Source: an uncultured Clostridia bacterium
GTDB taxonomy: Bacteria > Bacillota > Clostridia > TANB77 > CAG-508
Reading direction: 5' to 3'
NCBI GenBank assembly: GCA_934167435.1
Contig: CAKPKZ010000001.1
Coordinates: 1 to 38,223 of the forward strand
Length of the DNA stretch: 38,223 nt
Positions 19,413-27,061 of this stretch are shown here, one piece after another (within the stretch, counting starts at the first letter, position 1; the number at the start of each line of letters is the position of its first letter). The notes below the pieces were generated by a model, which made no database searches, was not told the origin of the DNA, and worked only from the letters and a program-made list of their open reading frames with translations. Made by a program: the position numbers and the translations under genes.

Positions 19413-20978
19413 CTAAAAATTCCAATGAATAATTACATCTTGTGATTTTGTTTTTTTGTTTTTTTCTCCAATTTCAATATAATCTATAAAGCTATTAACA
19501 ATGTCATAATTAAGTTCTGTAAAGTTTTTAAAGTGGTCGACTATCTTTTCTTTTTGTTCTTTTATAAATTTACTGTTTAATTCTTTTTCCTTTAAATTAG
19601 ATAAATCATTTTCAACTTTAGTTAGTTCTTTTTGCTTTGCTGATTTATCAGTTAGAAAAGAGGAGTTTAAATCTTCAAACACATCTTCTGGAACTTTGCA
19701 ACTTACTTTATTTAAGTAAAGTTCTTTTATTGCTTTATTGATATCTACCATTTCTTTAGAAAGTAATTCAACCTTATTTTTTAATAATTTAATCTTGTTC
19801 AAATTATCATTTGAAACAAATAAATCATTAGAAATATTATCAAAGTTGTAAAATGCTAGAATATTTCCTCTTATTTTTTCAGTTACTAATGCTTTTAAGT
19901 TTTCATACCCAATAGAATGTGGAGTGCAAGTGGCATAGAGTTTTTTAGAGCCTTTACAGGAAAAATAAATGTAACCTCTATCATTTTTACATTTATAAAG
20001 TTTTGAACCACAATCTAGGCATACTAACTTATTAGCAAATAAATGAACTTCACCATTTTTACATCTTCTAGTTTTACTTTTAAAAATTTCTTGAACTTTA
20101 TAAAATTGTTCTTTAGTAATAATAGGCTCATGTGTATTTTCTACAATAATCCATTCTGATTTAGGTTGATTCACCATTTTTTTAGATTTGTAACTAACTT
20201 TTTTATTATATCCTTGCACTAAATTACCAATATAAACTTCATTTTTTAAGATTTTGCTAACTGTAGATTCACACCAATAGTTAATATTCTTGCCCTGATT
20301 TTTAAAGTTAATCCCTTGTGATTGTTTATATTTAGTGGGTGTCAAAATACCTTTATCATTTAATATTTGAGCAATTTTAGTAACACCATTGCCTTGTTCA
20401 TAAAGGTTAAAAATCAATTTAATAACATCAGCAACTTCTGTATCAATAACAAGTTTATTTTTATTTTCTGGACTTCTTTTATAGCCATAGCATACAAAAG
20501 AGCCAATATGTAATCCTTGTTTTCTTTTACTATCAAATGTCTTTCTAATATTTTCTGATAAATCTTCTAAATACCACTCATTAACTAAACCATTAATTTG
20601 TCTTGATTTTTTATTTCCTTTATCTAATGTATCAACATGGTCAACAAGGCTAACAAATCTAATATTCCACTCTATAAATTTATTGTGCAAATATTTTTCT
20701 ACTATTTCCATATCACGAGTAAATCTACTTTGAGTTTTACATAGTACAATGTCAAATTTATGTTTTTTAGCGTCTTCTAATAACTTATTAAATTCCGGTC
20801 TTTCACTATCGATTCCAGAATAATCCTCATCACAGTAAATATTATAAATATCCCAGTCTTCTTTCATTGCATAATTTATTAGCATAGATTTTTGATTTTG
20901 GATACTTTCACTTTCATCAGTTCGCACAAGTTTGTTATCATCTTCACGAGAAAGCCTACAATAAATTGCCACTTTCAT
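19413..20978 (-). CDS. Large serine recombinase
   Basis: 521 residues from ATG at 20978, chosen because GGAGGG stands 7 bp before it; an ATG 15 bp further up lacks this. MKVAIYCRLSREDD gives the nucleophile S10. QSRFTRDMEIVEKYL and the resolvase helix follow, then a recombinase domain (GSFVCYGYKRSPENKNKLV, GVTKIAQILNDKGI, STVSKILKNEVYIGN), a zinc-ribbon with CLDCGSKL and later cysteines, and a C-terminal coiled coil (about 390-470). This is the SpoIVCA/TnpX-like class, which performs site-specific integration and excision between short att sites. It probably moves the element into and out of cotJC. Codon use is AT-rich like the host. Confidence 0.93.
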   Translation of the reverse strand: MKVAIYCRLSREDDNKLVRTDESESIQNQKSMLINYAMKEDWDIYNIYCDEDYSGIDSERPEFNKLLEDAKKHKFDIVLCKTQSRFTRDMEIVEKYLHNKFIEWNIRFVSLVDHVDTLDKGNKKSRQINGLVNEWYLEDLSENIRKTFDSKRKQGLHIGSFVCYGYKRSPENKNKLVIDTEVADVIKLIFNLYEQGNGVTKIAQILNDKGILTPTKYKQSQGINFKNQGKNINYWCESTVSKILKNEVYIGNLVQGYNKKVSYKSKKMVNQPKSEWIIVENTHEPIITKEQFYKVQEIFKSKTRRCKNGEVHLFANKLVCLDCGSKLYKCKNDRGYIYFSCKGSKKLYATCTPHSIGYENLKALVTEKIRGNILAFYNFDNISNDLFVSNDNLNKIKLLKNKVELLSKEMVDINKAIKELYLNKVSCKVPEDVFEDLNSSFLTDKSAKQKELTKVENDLSNLKEKELNSKFIKEQKEKIVDHFKNFTELNYDIVNSFIDYIEIGEKNKKTKSQDVIIHWNF

Positions 20979-21043
20979 AAGTCTACCCTCCAATCGATAA
21001 ACTACTCATTTTGTACAAGCATATTGTACAAAAATAAGTAGAC

Positions 21044-21172
21044 TTAATTAATACAATTAGTAAATTCATTTACAATTAGCTTAGTAACGATTGTTTCTAT
21101 ACTTTTTACAATATCTTCTACATTGTTATTTTTATTCTTTTCTATAACATTAAAATTTATTTTTTTACACAT
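21044..21172 (-). CDS. Small recombinase-associated protein
   Basis: 42 residues from ATG at 21172, behind AGGAGG: MCKKINFNVIEKNKNNN, then an amphipathic helix EDIVKSIETIVTKLIVNEF. Very small proteins of this look often precede serine recombinases in clostridial integrative elements. It is the first gene of the recombinase operon, 65 bp before the recombinase start. Its function is unknown; a helper or directionality factor for the recombinase is a guess from context. Confidence 0.6.
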   Translation of the reverse strand: MCKKINFNVIEKNKNNNVEDIVKSIETIVTKLIVNEFTNCIN

Positions 21173-21289
21173 ACAAAATCCTCCTATTTTACTATATTCT
21201 AAAGGACTTGTATTTGTGAAAACAAAAAAAGTTTTTTTCACTGCATTACGCATAATCTTCTTTTGGTGACATTTATAATGGGATAAAAG

Positions 21290-21318
21290 TTGAAGGTTAT
21301 GTTAAATTGTAGTATAAT
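21290..21318 (+). promoter_or_regulatory. Promoter of the TPM-LemA cargo pair
   Basis: TTGAAG (21290-21295), 17 bp, TATAAT (21313-21318), reading towards the gene at 21399. Confidence 0.7.
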
Positions 21319-21362
21319 TATAAACAGATAAGCTTTTAGTTTATTTTACATATATCAAAATA

Positions 21363-21380
21363 ATCAGATTGTAATCTGAT
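21363..21380 (+). promoter_or_regulatory. Operator-like palindrome before the TPM gene
   Basis: ATCAGATT-GT-AATCTGAT, a perfect 8-bp inverted repeat with a 2-bp centre. It lies about 45 bp after the -10 box and directly before the ribosome site AAAGGAAA. It could be a repressor site or a small 5'UTR structure. Confidence 0.5.
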
Positions 21381-21398
21381 AAAGAAAGGAAAAAAGTT

Positions 21399-22151
21399 AT
21401 GAACAAAAAACGGATAATTTCTTGTGTGATGTTACTTATGGTATGGATTACTCTTATGAGTATGCTTACTGGATGTGCTACATCGGAAAAAATTCCCATT
21501 CCAACAGTTGAGAAAGATGTCTATATCTACGATGAAGATAATATCGTTGATGATGATATAGAAAAAAATCTCAACAAAATGTTAGTTGAACTTGAAGAGA
21601 AAACAGAAGTAGAGTTTGCCGTTGTGTCAGTAAAAAGTTTGCTTTACAGAAGTATTGAAGATTATGCAAATAATCTATTTAATACTTTAGGTATTGGCAA
21701 AAAGGGAAAAGACAATGGAGTATTACTTTTATTCTCTCGGTCTGATGAAAAAGTTAGACTTGAAATTGGTAGAGGATTAGAAGGATGCTTAAATGACTCA
21801 AAATGCGGTCGAATTCTCGACGATTACTTTGTTCCTTATCGTGAAAACGATGAATATACTAAAGCAACAGAAATGACAGTAAAAGCTGTTTTAAATGTTA
21901 TTGCTGAAGAATATGAAATCGATATTCAAGGTTTGGAAAAGGATCTATCTGTTGAAGATGATTCTGATGATGGATTACTATTATGGGTATTTATAATAAT
22001 TATTATTATATTTAGTGCAACAATAGTTATTGTAGCCATTTGCGGTGGTGGTGGTTCATCAGGAGGAGGATTCTACGGAGGATCTTCAGGTGGTTTTTCT
22101 AGCGGTGGATTCGGAGGAGGTTTTTCCGGAGGAGGTGGTGCCTCACGATAG
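21399..22151 (+). CDS. TPM-domain membrane lipoprotein (YgcG family)
   Basis: 250 residues. The N-terminus is a lipoprotein signal: hydrophobic MLLMVWITLMSMLTGCA with the lipobox cysteine. A TPM domain follows (VYIYDEDNIVDDDIE through GKDNGVLLLFSRSDEKVRLEIGRGLEG), then a transmembrane helix near 194-215 and a Gly/Ser-rich C-terminal tail. This is the YgcG layout; the domain faces outside and its biochemical role is not settled. It is paired with lemA, as is common. It contains CGG codons at 21411 and 21738 used as arginine, and is less AT-rich than its surroundings, so it is probably a recent arrival. Confidence 0.85.
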   Translation: MNKKRIISCVMLLMVWITLMSMLTGCATSEKIPIPTVEKDVYIYDEDNIVDDDIEKNLNKMLVELEEKTEVEFAVVSVKSLLYRSIEDYANNLFNTLGIGKKGKDNGVLLLFSRSDEKVRLEIGRGLEGCLNDSKCGRILDDYFVPYRENDEYTKATEMTVKAVLNVIAEEYEIDIQGLEKDLSVEDDSDDGLLLWVFIIIIIIFSATIVIVAICGGGGSSGGGFYGGSSGGFSSGGFGGGFSGGGGASR

Positions 22152-22216
22152 CAAATTGAAAATGCAAATTGTAAACTAAAAAGCAAAAAATTAAAATCAT
22201 TAGGAGGTAATTTACA

Positions 22217-22792
22217 ATGAAAAGCAGGACAAAGGTATTAATTGGTATCGGTGCAGTAGCATTATTGGCAGTATTCTGGTTTTTTGGAACTAGAAACAGT
22301 TTGGTATCTTTGAAAGAAGATGTCGAAATGCAGCAGTCTCAAATTGAGACAACACTCCAAAGGCGGAGTGACCTTATTCCAAATTTGGTAGCAACTGTTA
22401 AGGGATATGCAAACCATGAGGAAGAAGTATTTACAGAAATTGCTGATGCAAGATCAAAACTTGCAGGAAGTATTGAAAGTGGAGATATGGAAAGTATCAG
22501 TGAAGCAAACAATGCTTTAGATTCTGCTATTGGCAGATTACTTGCAATTTCAGAAAATTATCCTGACCTCAAAGCTAGTGATCAATTTATTGCATTGCAG
22601 GATGAACTGGCTGGAACAGAAAATAGAATTGCTGTAGCAAGACAGCATTACAATGAAAAACTGTATACGTACAATAAAACAGTTCAAAGATTTCCTACCA
22701 GCATAGTTGCTGGAATGAGTGGATATTATCCTATGCAATATTTTGAGGCTGATGAGAGTGCAAAGGAAGTACCTAAAGTTGATTTTAATTAA
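22217..22792 (+). CDS. lemA: LemA family protein
   Basis: 191 residues with an N-terminal membrane anchor (VLIGIGAVALLAVFWFFG) and the LemA signature LQRRSDLIPNLVATVKGYA and AVARQHYNEKLYTYNKTVQRFPTSI. LemA proteins are membrane-anchored helical bundles often encoded beside TPM-domain proteins. It lies 65 bp after the TPM gene with its own AGGAGG, in one operon ended by a strong terminator. Its codon 50 (22364) is CGG for the conserved arginine of RRSD, unlike host genes in this window. Confidence 0.93.
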   Translation: MKSRTKVLIGIGAVALLAVFWFFGTRNSLVSLKEDVEMQQSQIETTLQRRSDLIPNLVATVKGYANHEEEVFTEIADARSKLAGSIESGDMESISEANNALDSAIGRLLAISENYPDLKASDQFIALQDELAGTENRIAVARQHYNEKLYTYNKTVQRFPTSIVAGMSGYYPMQYFEADESAKEVPKVDFN

Positions 22793-22847
22793 CTTTGACC
22801 TTTTAAAAAAAATTGTAGATAACTAAATAAGTTGTCAACTGTTGCAA

Positions 22848-22891
22848 AAAAGACAACCGAAAGACTAATTTTAGTCTTTCGGTTGTCTTTT
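22848..22891. terminator. Bidirectional terminator
   Basis: Perfect 20-bp stem (22848-22867 with 22872-22891) and a 4-nt loop, A-rich on one side and T-rich on the other. It serves both lemA (+) and the gene ending at 22899 (-). Confidence 0.92.
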
Positions 22892-22898
22892 ACAGGAA

Positions 22899-23483
22899 TT
22901 AGAACTCTTTCCATGCCCAAGCCACTCTCATTCCCTCGAAAACCTCTGTTATTGGAATGGCTCTCTGATCTGCATACATAGGATCTTCCACTAAAAAGTT
23001 TGCTCTGCGTACACCAACCAAGTTAATGAAATGATGATCATAAAGTACAGTTACTATCTTTTCTTTTTCAAGATATGAAAAAATATCCTGTACATAACTG
23101 AGTCTGACTGCACCAAGGCGATCAAATAAATGATGCCATGTGCCCTTGCCAGGTTCATAATAGCCCATTTCTGCTGCTTTCTCTGTTAAAACGGAGATAG
23201 AGTAATGCTTCTTAGAGCCATGTTCAATACAGAATATAGCACAACCGCTTTTTGCTAATGTTGAGCTACCATATTTCCAAGATTCATACTCTGGCTGATA
23301 CTTAATGTGCTCCAATGAGATTAAGCAATCTTTGTAACTATACTTTTGGGTTGCAGACTCCTTAAGCGTTGTAGAAATCTCTGTAGACCACTTTTTATAA
23401 CTTTCATATTGCTCATGAGTCATCATACGTGGTTCGAGATTATCGATGCCTGTTGTTACTTTTCCAAATGTATACTCTGTCAT
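22899..23483 (-). CDS. C39-like cysteine-peptidase-fold protein
   Basis: 194 residues, ATG behind AGGAGT. SGCAIFCIEHG (Cys near 80) and HHFINLVGVRRANFLVEDPM (His near 151, then Asp) match the order Cys...His...Asp of C39-like (papain-fold) domains. In between, KGTWHHLFDRLGAVRLSYV fits the helical region. It has no signal peptide and no transporter domain. It is convergent to the TPM-LemA pair and shares its higher GC, so it may belong to the same foreign cargo. Assignment is by motif pattern only; the substrate is unknown. Confidence 0.55.
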   Translation of the reverse strand: MTEYTFGKVTTGIDNLEPRMMTHEQYESYKKWSTEISTTLKESATQKYSYKDCLISLEHIKYQPEYESWKYGSSTLAKSGCAIFCIEHGSKKHYSISVLTEKAAEMGYYEPGKGTWHHLFDRLGAVRLSYVQDIFSYLEKEKIVTVLYDHHFINLVGVRRANFLVEDPMYADQRAIPITEVFEGMRVAWAWKEF

Positions 23484-23495
23484 ATTGTACTCCTA

Positions 23496-23529
23496 CCTAG
23501 CTAGCTCAATGCCATGGGTATTAGCTAGG
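23496..23529. promoter_or_regulatory. Inverted repeat in leader of the C39-like gene
   Basis: CCTAGCTA (23496-23503) and TAGCTAGG (23522-23529) flank an 18-nt loop directly upstream of the minus-strand ribosome site. It could be an operator or an mRNA hairpin that affects translation. The rest of 23530-23756 shows no gene, only a likely promoter (TATAAT at about 23722). Confidence 0.4.
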
Positions 23530-23756
23530 ATTTTTTTCGAATTTTTTATTGAGCTAATTAAATTATACCAAAAAATCAATTTTATGTCAATTTTTCAATG
23601 TCTGTATCTCTTATTATAGCAGGTGCTGTAAGGAATAGTTGAACATTGCTGTTTGATATTTTCTTCCATCTAACTATTCATTGGAACTTTTGAAAAAGTA
23701 TGGTTTTTTGTAGGATTTTATGGTATAATTCAGAAGTAGTAAAAAAGGGAGATTAT

Positions 23757-23861
23757 ATGCTTAAATTACACAATTTTTATAATTTTGAATTACTGAAGAT
23801 TTATTTTAAAAATATAAGATATGAAAGGAATGCAAAAAAATGGAAAATAAATATAACTTAA
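23757..23861 (+). CDS. Possible 34-residue leader peptide upstream of fic-like gene
   Basis: ATG at 23757 behind GGGAG encodes MLKLHNFYNFELLKIYFKNI and ends KKWKINIT, overlapping the first 22 bp of the fic-like gene. The position just after a promoter and the overlap with the next start suggest translational coupling, but no homology is recognised and it may be chance. Confidence 0.3.
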   Translation: MLKLHNFYNFELLKIYFKNIRYERNAKKWKINIT

Positions 23862-24506
23862 CTTTAGAACAAAATATATTTTTAGCCAAAAGAAACTTAG
23901 TTGATAACATATATGCAAATGCAAAAATGGAAGGATTAAACATTACTTTTCCACAAACAAAAACAATATTAGAAGGAGTAAATGTTCCAGAATTAAAAAT
24001 AGATGAAATTCAATGTATATTAAATTTAAGAGATGCATGGAAATATGTTATAAATAATATTTCAGAAGAATTTAATTTAGATTTTATTTGTAAAATTAAC
24101 GAATTTGTAGCAAGAAATGAAAGCCTTTCTTGGGGAACATTAAGAACACGGTAATGTAGAAATTACAGGAATAAGTTATATTCCAAACATTCCTAATAAA
24201 AAAAATGTGGAAAAAGAAATAAATGAAATTTTGCTAATACAAAATCCTACAGAGCGAGCTATAGAATATATGTTATATGGTATGAGAAACCAATTATTTT
24301 GGGACGGAAATAAACGAACAAGCACTATTTGTGCAAATAAAATTATGATTGAAAATGGTGCTGGAATTATAAAAGTACCAGATAATAAGTTACAAGAATT
24401 TAATATTTTATTATCTGAATTTTATACAACAAATAATAAAGAAAAAATTAAAGAATTTATATACAACAATGCTATTGACGGTATTGTTTTTGAAGATAAT
24501 AATTAA
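23840..24506 (+). CDS. Fic-like protein with +1 frameshift at CGG
   Basis: ATG at 23840 follows AAAGGA. The zero frame reads 103 codons to ...SWGTLRT, then CGG (24149-24151) and TAA. Skipping C24149 gives LRTGNVEITGISYIPN and continues to a 221-residue protein. The Fic core reads NQLFWDGNKRTSTICANK. It matches HPFxDGNxR except that the catalytic histidine is replaced by Gln in this alignment, so AMP transfer may be lost or altered. Codon use is host-like and AT-rich, unlike the TPM-LemA cargo. It is the last gene before the right junction of the cotJC element. The frameshift has the same form as in uvrB and the ftsZ-like gene. Confidence 0.72.
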
Positions 24507-24533
24507 AAAAGGATATCTAGCACACCCACACCA

Positions 24534-24544
24534 CATGGAGTGGA
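24534..24544 (+). other. Right attachment core
   Basis: CATGGAGTGGA, in register with the left core at 18963. Codons GGA-GTG-GAT continue into the C-terminal half of cotJC. It is preceded by a C/A-rich stretch at 24519-24533 that may be part of the recombinase half-site. Confidence 0.6.
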
Positions 24545-24827
24545 TGTATATCCACAATCTGCTGCAGGTGTTCCTTTTGATGCTACTTGTTTAGCTTGTA
24601 AAGGTGATCCTATAGCAAATCTACAAGAAGATCTAGCAGCAGAACAAAAAGCCAGAGCAACTTATGAAAAGTTAATAGATTTATGTAGAGATAACCCAGA
24701 TGTAATAGATCCATTAAGATATTTAAGAGAAAGAGAAGTAGTACACTTCCAAAGATTTGGTGAAGCCTTAAGAGGAGTTCAAGATAAATTGGCAGACAAA
24801 AAATTTTATATGAATAATTGTAATTAA
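24540..24827 (+). CDS. cotJC: CotJC, C-terminal half of split gene
   Basis: Frame from GTG at 24540: DVYPQSAAGVPFDATCLACKG, then LAAEQKARATYE (metal-ligand E136 in the rejoined protein) and LREREVVHFQRFGEAL (H170). This is the second half of the manganese-catalase-like CotJC. It has no stop or shift, and its own terminator follows. GTG has no ribosome site, so the half is not expected to be translated alone. After removal of the element it joins residues 1-102 to give a full-length 196-residue protein. Confidence 0.93.
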   Translation: MDVYPQSAAGVPFDATCLACKGDPIANLQEDLAAEQKARATYEKLIDLCRDNPDVIDPLRYLREREVVHFQRFGEALRGVQDKLADKKFYMNNCN

Positions 24828-24845
24828 GAAGTCCTCTTGTAAACG

Positions 24846-24878
24846 TAGCACTTATTAGATATATTTTAATAAGTGCTA
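24846..24878 (+). terminator. Terminator of the cotJ operon
   Basis: Perfect 12-bp stem (TAGCACTTATTA at 24846-24857 with 24867-24878), 9-nt loop, T-rich tail. Its preservation behind the detached half of cotJC supports continued use. Confidence 0.82.
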
Positions 24879-25060
24879 TAATTTTTATTACTGTTCTTTG
24901 AATAATACCGAAATTGGTAAATAGGTAAAATGGAACAAATATAAAAAGAAGAAGTATGTACTTTATTTTTTATTTGATATATGATAAAATATTAAAGTAT
25001 TAAAATATTAGATTATAAAATATACAAATAAAAAATTTATAAAAGAAAAGAGGAAAAGGA

Positions 25061-26389
25061 ATGGCAAAACCAATAGTTGCAATAATAGGAAAACCTAATG
25101 TTGGTAAATCTACATTATTTAATTATTTAGCTGGAAGTAGAATATCTATTGTAGAAGATACACCAGGCGTTACTCGTGATAGAGTTTATGCTGAAACTAA
25201 TTGGAGAGGAAGAAATTTCACTTTAGTAGATACAGGAGGAATAGAACCTGAATCAGAAGATATTATACTTTCACAGATGAGAGGACAAGCAAATCTAGCT
25301 ATAAATATGGCAAATGTAATAATATTTGTTACAGATATAAGACAAGGTGTAACTGCTGTTGATCAAGAAATAGCATTAATGCTAAAAAAGTCAGGTAAAC
25401 CTGTAGTCTTAGTTTGTAATAAGGCAGATAATTATAGTAAAGATAAAGAGGAAATATACGAGTTTTATAATTTAGGAATAGGAGATCCATTTCCAATTTC
25501 TGCAACAAATGCCTTAGGAATAGGAGATTTACTAGATGAGATATTTAAACATTTTCCTGAAAAAAACAGCGATGAGGACGACCAAACTATTGTAAAAGTT
25601 GCTGTAATAGGAAAACCTAATGTTGGTAAGTCATCTTTAATAAATAAATTATTAGGGGAAAATAGAGCAATTGTAAGCAATATTGCTGGAACTACAAGGG
25701 ATGCAATAGATTCATATTTAGAAAACGAACATGGAAAATATACGTTAATAGATACAGCAGGAATTAGACGAAAAAGCAAAGTAAAAGAATCTATTGAAAA
25801 GTTTAGTGTAATGCGAACTCTATTGGCAATAGAAAGAGCAGATGTTTGTTTGATGATGATAGATGCTTTAGAGGGAGTTACTGATCAGGATGCTAAAATA
25901 GCAGGAGAAGCTCACGAGGCAGGAAAGGGAGTTATTATAGTTGTGAATAAATGGGATGAATACGAAAAAGAAACTGGAACTTTAGAAAAGTACAAAAAAG
26001 AAATTTATGCTAGATTATCATACTTATCATATGCTCCTATAATATTCATTTCTGCAAAAACTGGTCAAAGAGTTAACAAATTATTTGACTTAATAAATTA
26101 TGTAGCGAGCCAAAATGCGTTAAGAGTTTCTACATCAGTTTTAAATCAAGTTATAAACGAGGCTATAGCAATTGTTCAACCACCAACAGATAAAGGAAAA
26201 AGATTAAAAATTCTATATGGTACACAAGTCTCTACAAAACCACCAACATTTGTAATATTTGTAAATAATAAAGAATTATTTCATTTTTCATACGAGAGAT
26301 ATTTGATAAATCAAATAAGAAAAGAATTTGGATTGGAAGGAACACCAGTTAGAATAATTGCAAGAGAAAAGAATGAAAAGGAAATTTAA
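25061..26389 (+). CDS. der: Ribosome assembly GTPase Der
   Basis: 442 residues with two tandem GTPase domains, the hallmark of Der/EngA, which acts in 50S assembly. G1 motifs are GKPNVGKST (about 9) and GKPNVGKSS (about 184). G3 is DTGG and DTAG, and G4 is NKAD and NKWD. A C-terminal KH-like domain follows (PPTFVIFVNNKELFHFSYERYL). ATG follows GAGGAAAAGG. It heads an operon with plsY and gpsA, a conserved arrangement in Firmicutes. Confidence 0.97.
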   Translation: MAKPIVAIIGKPNVGKSTLFNYLAGSRISIVEDTPGVTRDRVYAETNWRGRNFTLVDTGGIEPESEDIILSQMRGQANLAINMANVIIFVTDIRQGVTAVDQEIALMLKKSGKPVVLVCNKADNYSKDKEEIYEFYNLGIGDPFPISATNALGIGDLLDEIFKHFPEKNSDEDDQTIVKVAVIGKPNVGKSSLINKLLGENRAIVSNIAGTTRDAIDSYLENEHGKYTLIDTAGIRRKSKVKESIEKFSVMRTLLAIERADVCLMMIDALEGVTDQDAKIAGEAHEAGKGVIIVVNKWDEYEKETGTLEKYKKEIYARLSYLSYAPIIFISAKTGQRVNKLFDLINYVASQNALRVSTSVLNQVINEAIAIVQPPTDKGKRLKILYGTQVSTKPPTFVIFVNNKELFHFSYERYLINQIRKEFGLEGTPVRIIAREKNEKEI

Positions 26390-26416
26390 TTTTAGATTAA
26401 CAAAGGAGGAATAAAA

Positions 26417-27046
26417 ATGACTTTATATGTAATAGTAGCAATAATTGCATACTTAATAGGTAGTATAAATTTTTCAATTATTTTTAGCAAAAAAATGGCA
26501 GGAATCGATATTAGGGAAAAAGGAAGCGGAAATGCAGGAACTACTAATATGCTTCGTAGTGTAGGAAAAAAAGCAGCAGCTTTAACTTTAATTTGTGATA
26601 TTTTAAAAGGAGTAATAGCAATAGTAATAGCAATAGTATTAGGAAAACTTATAAATATAGCAGATAAATCATTATTAGTTCAAATTTCTGGAATAAGTGT
26701 AGTAATTGGACATACATTTCCAATATTTTTTGGATTTAGAGGAGGAAAGGGAGTAGCAACATCTTTAGGAGTATTAATTATGTCTAATTGGCAAATTGGT
26801 TTAATATGTTTAGTATTTGCATTAGTTCTTATGCTTCTTACAAAAATGGTTTCGTTAGGGTCTATAGGTGCTGCTATACTATTTCCAGTACTTACATTAT
26901 TTATAAGAAATAACTATATAGTAGATGAAGGAACAGGATATTTTATTTATAGTGTAATACTAGCAGTAATTGTAGTATTTAATCACCGAGCAAATGTTAA
27001 AAGACTATTAAATGGAACAGAAAACAAAATAAGTTTGAAAAAATAA
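26417..27046 (+). CDS. plsY: Acyl-phosphate:glycerol-3-phosphate acyltransferase PlsY
   Basis: 209 residues, integral membrane protein with about five helices. SGNAGTTNMLRSVGKKAA and FRGGKGVATSLGVL are the conserved cytosolic loops that bind acyl phosphate and glycerol-3-phosphate. It makes lysophosphatidic acid, and the next gene makes its substrate glycerol-3-phosphate. AAAGGAGG precedes ATG, 27 bp after der. Confidence 0.96.
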   Translation: MTLYVIVAIIAYLIGSINFSIIFSKKMAGIDIREKGSGNAGTTNMLRSVGKKAAALTLICDILKGVIAIVIAIVLGKLINIADKSLLVQISGISVVIGHTFPIFFGFRGGKGVATSLGVLIMSNWQIGLICLVFALVLMLLTKMVSLGSIGAAILFPVLTLFIRNNYIVDEGTGYFIYSVILAVIVVFNHRANVKRLLNGTENKISLKK

Positions 27047-27061
27047 AGAAAGGAATAGAAA

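Larger units (their letters stand above)
18963..24544. mobile_element. 5.6 kb serine-recombinase element inside cotJC (skin-like)
   Basis: An insertion of about 5571 bp splits cotJC. The left junction is CATGGGGTGGG (18963-18973) and the right is CATGGAGTGGA (24534-24544), sharing CATGG and GTGG in register. A large serine recombinase is encoded inside near the left end, facing the junction, with three small genes around it. Cargo is TPM protein, LemA, a C39-like protein and a Fic-like gene. Precise excision would rejoin codons as YYTDHGVDVYPQSAAG and restore a 196-residue CotJC. Both halves, the upstream cotJAB and the downstream terminator are undamaged. This suggests excision during sporulation, as for the sigK skin element; the developmental part is inference. 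Confidence 0.85.

Noticed and set aside
22848..22891. Inverted repeat as transposon end or CRISPR-like repeat
   Set aside because: A single 20-bp hairpin with a 4-nt loop between convergent genes is a bidirectional terminator; no second copy or spacers seen.
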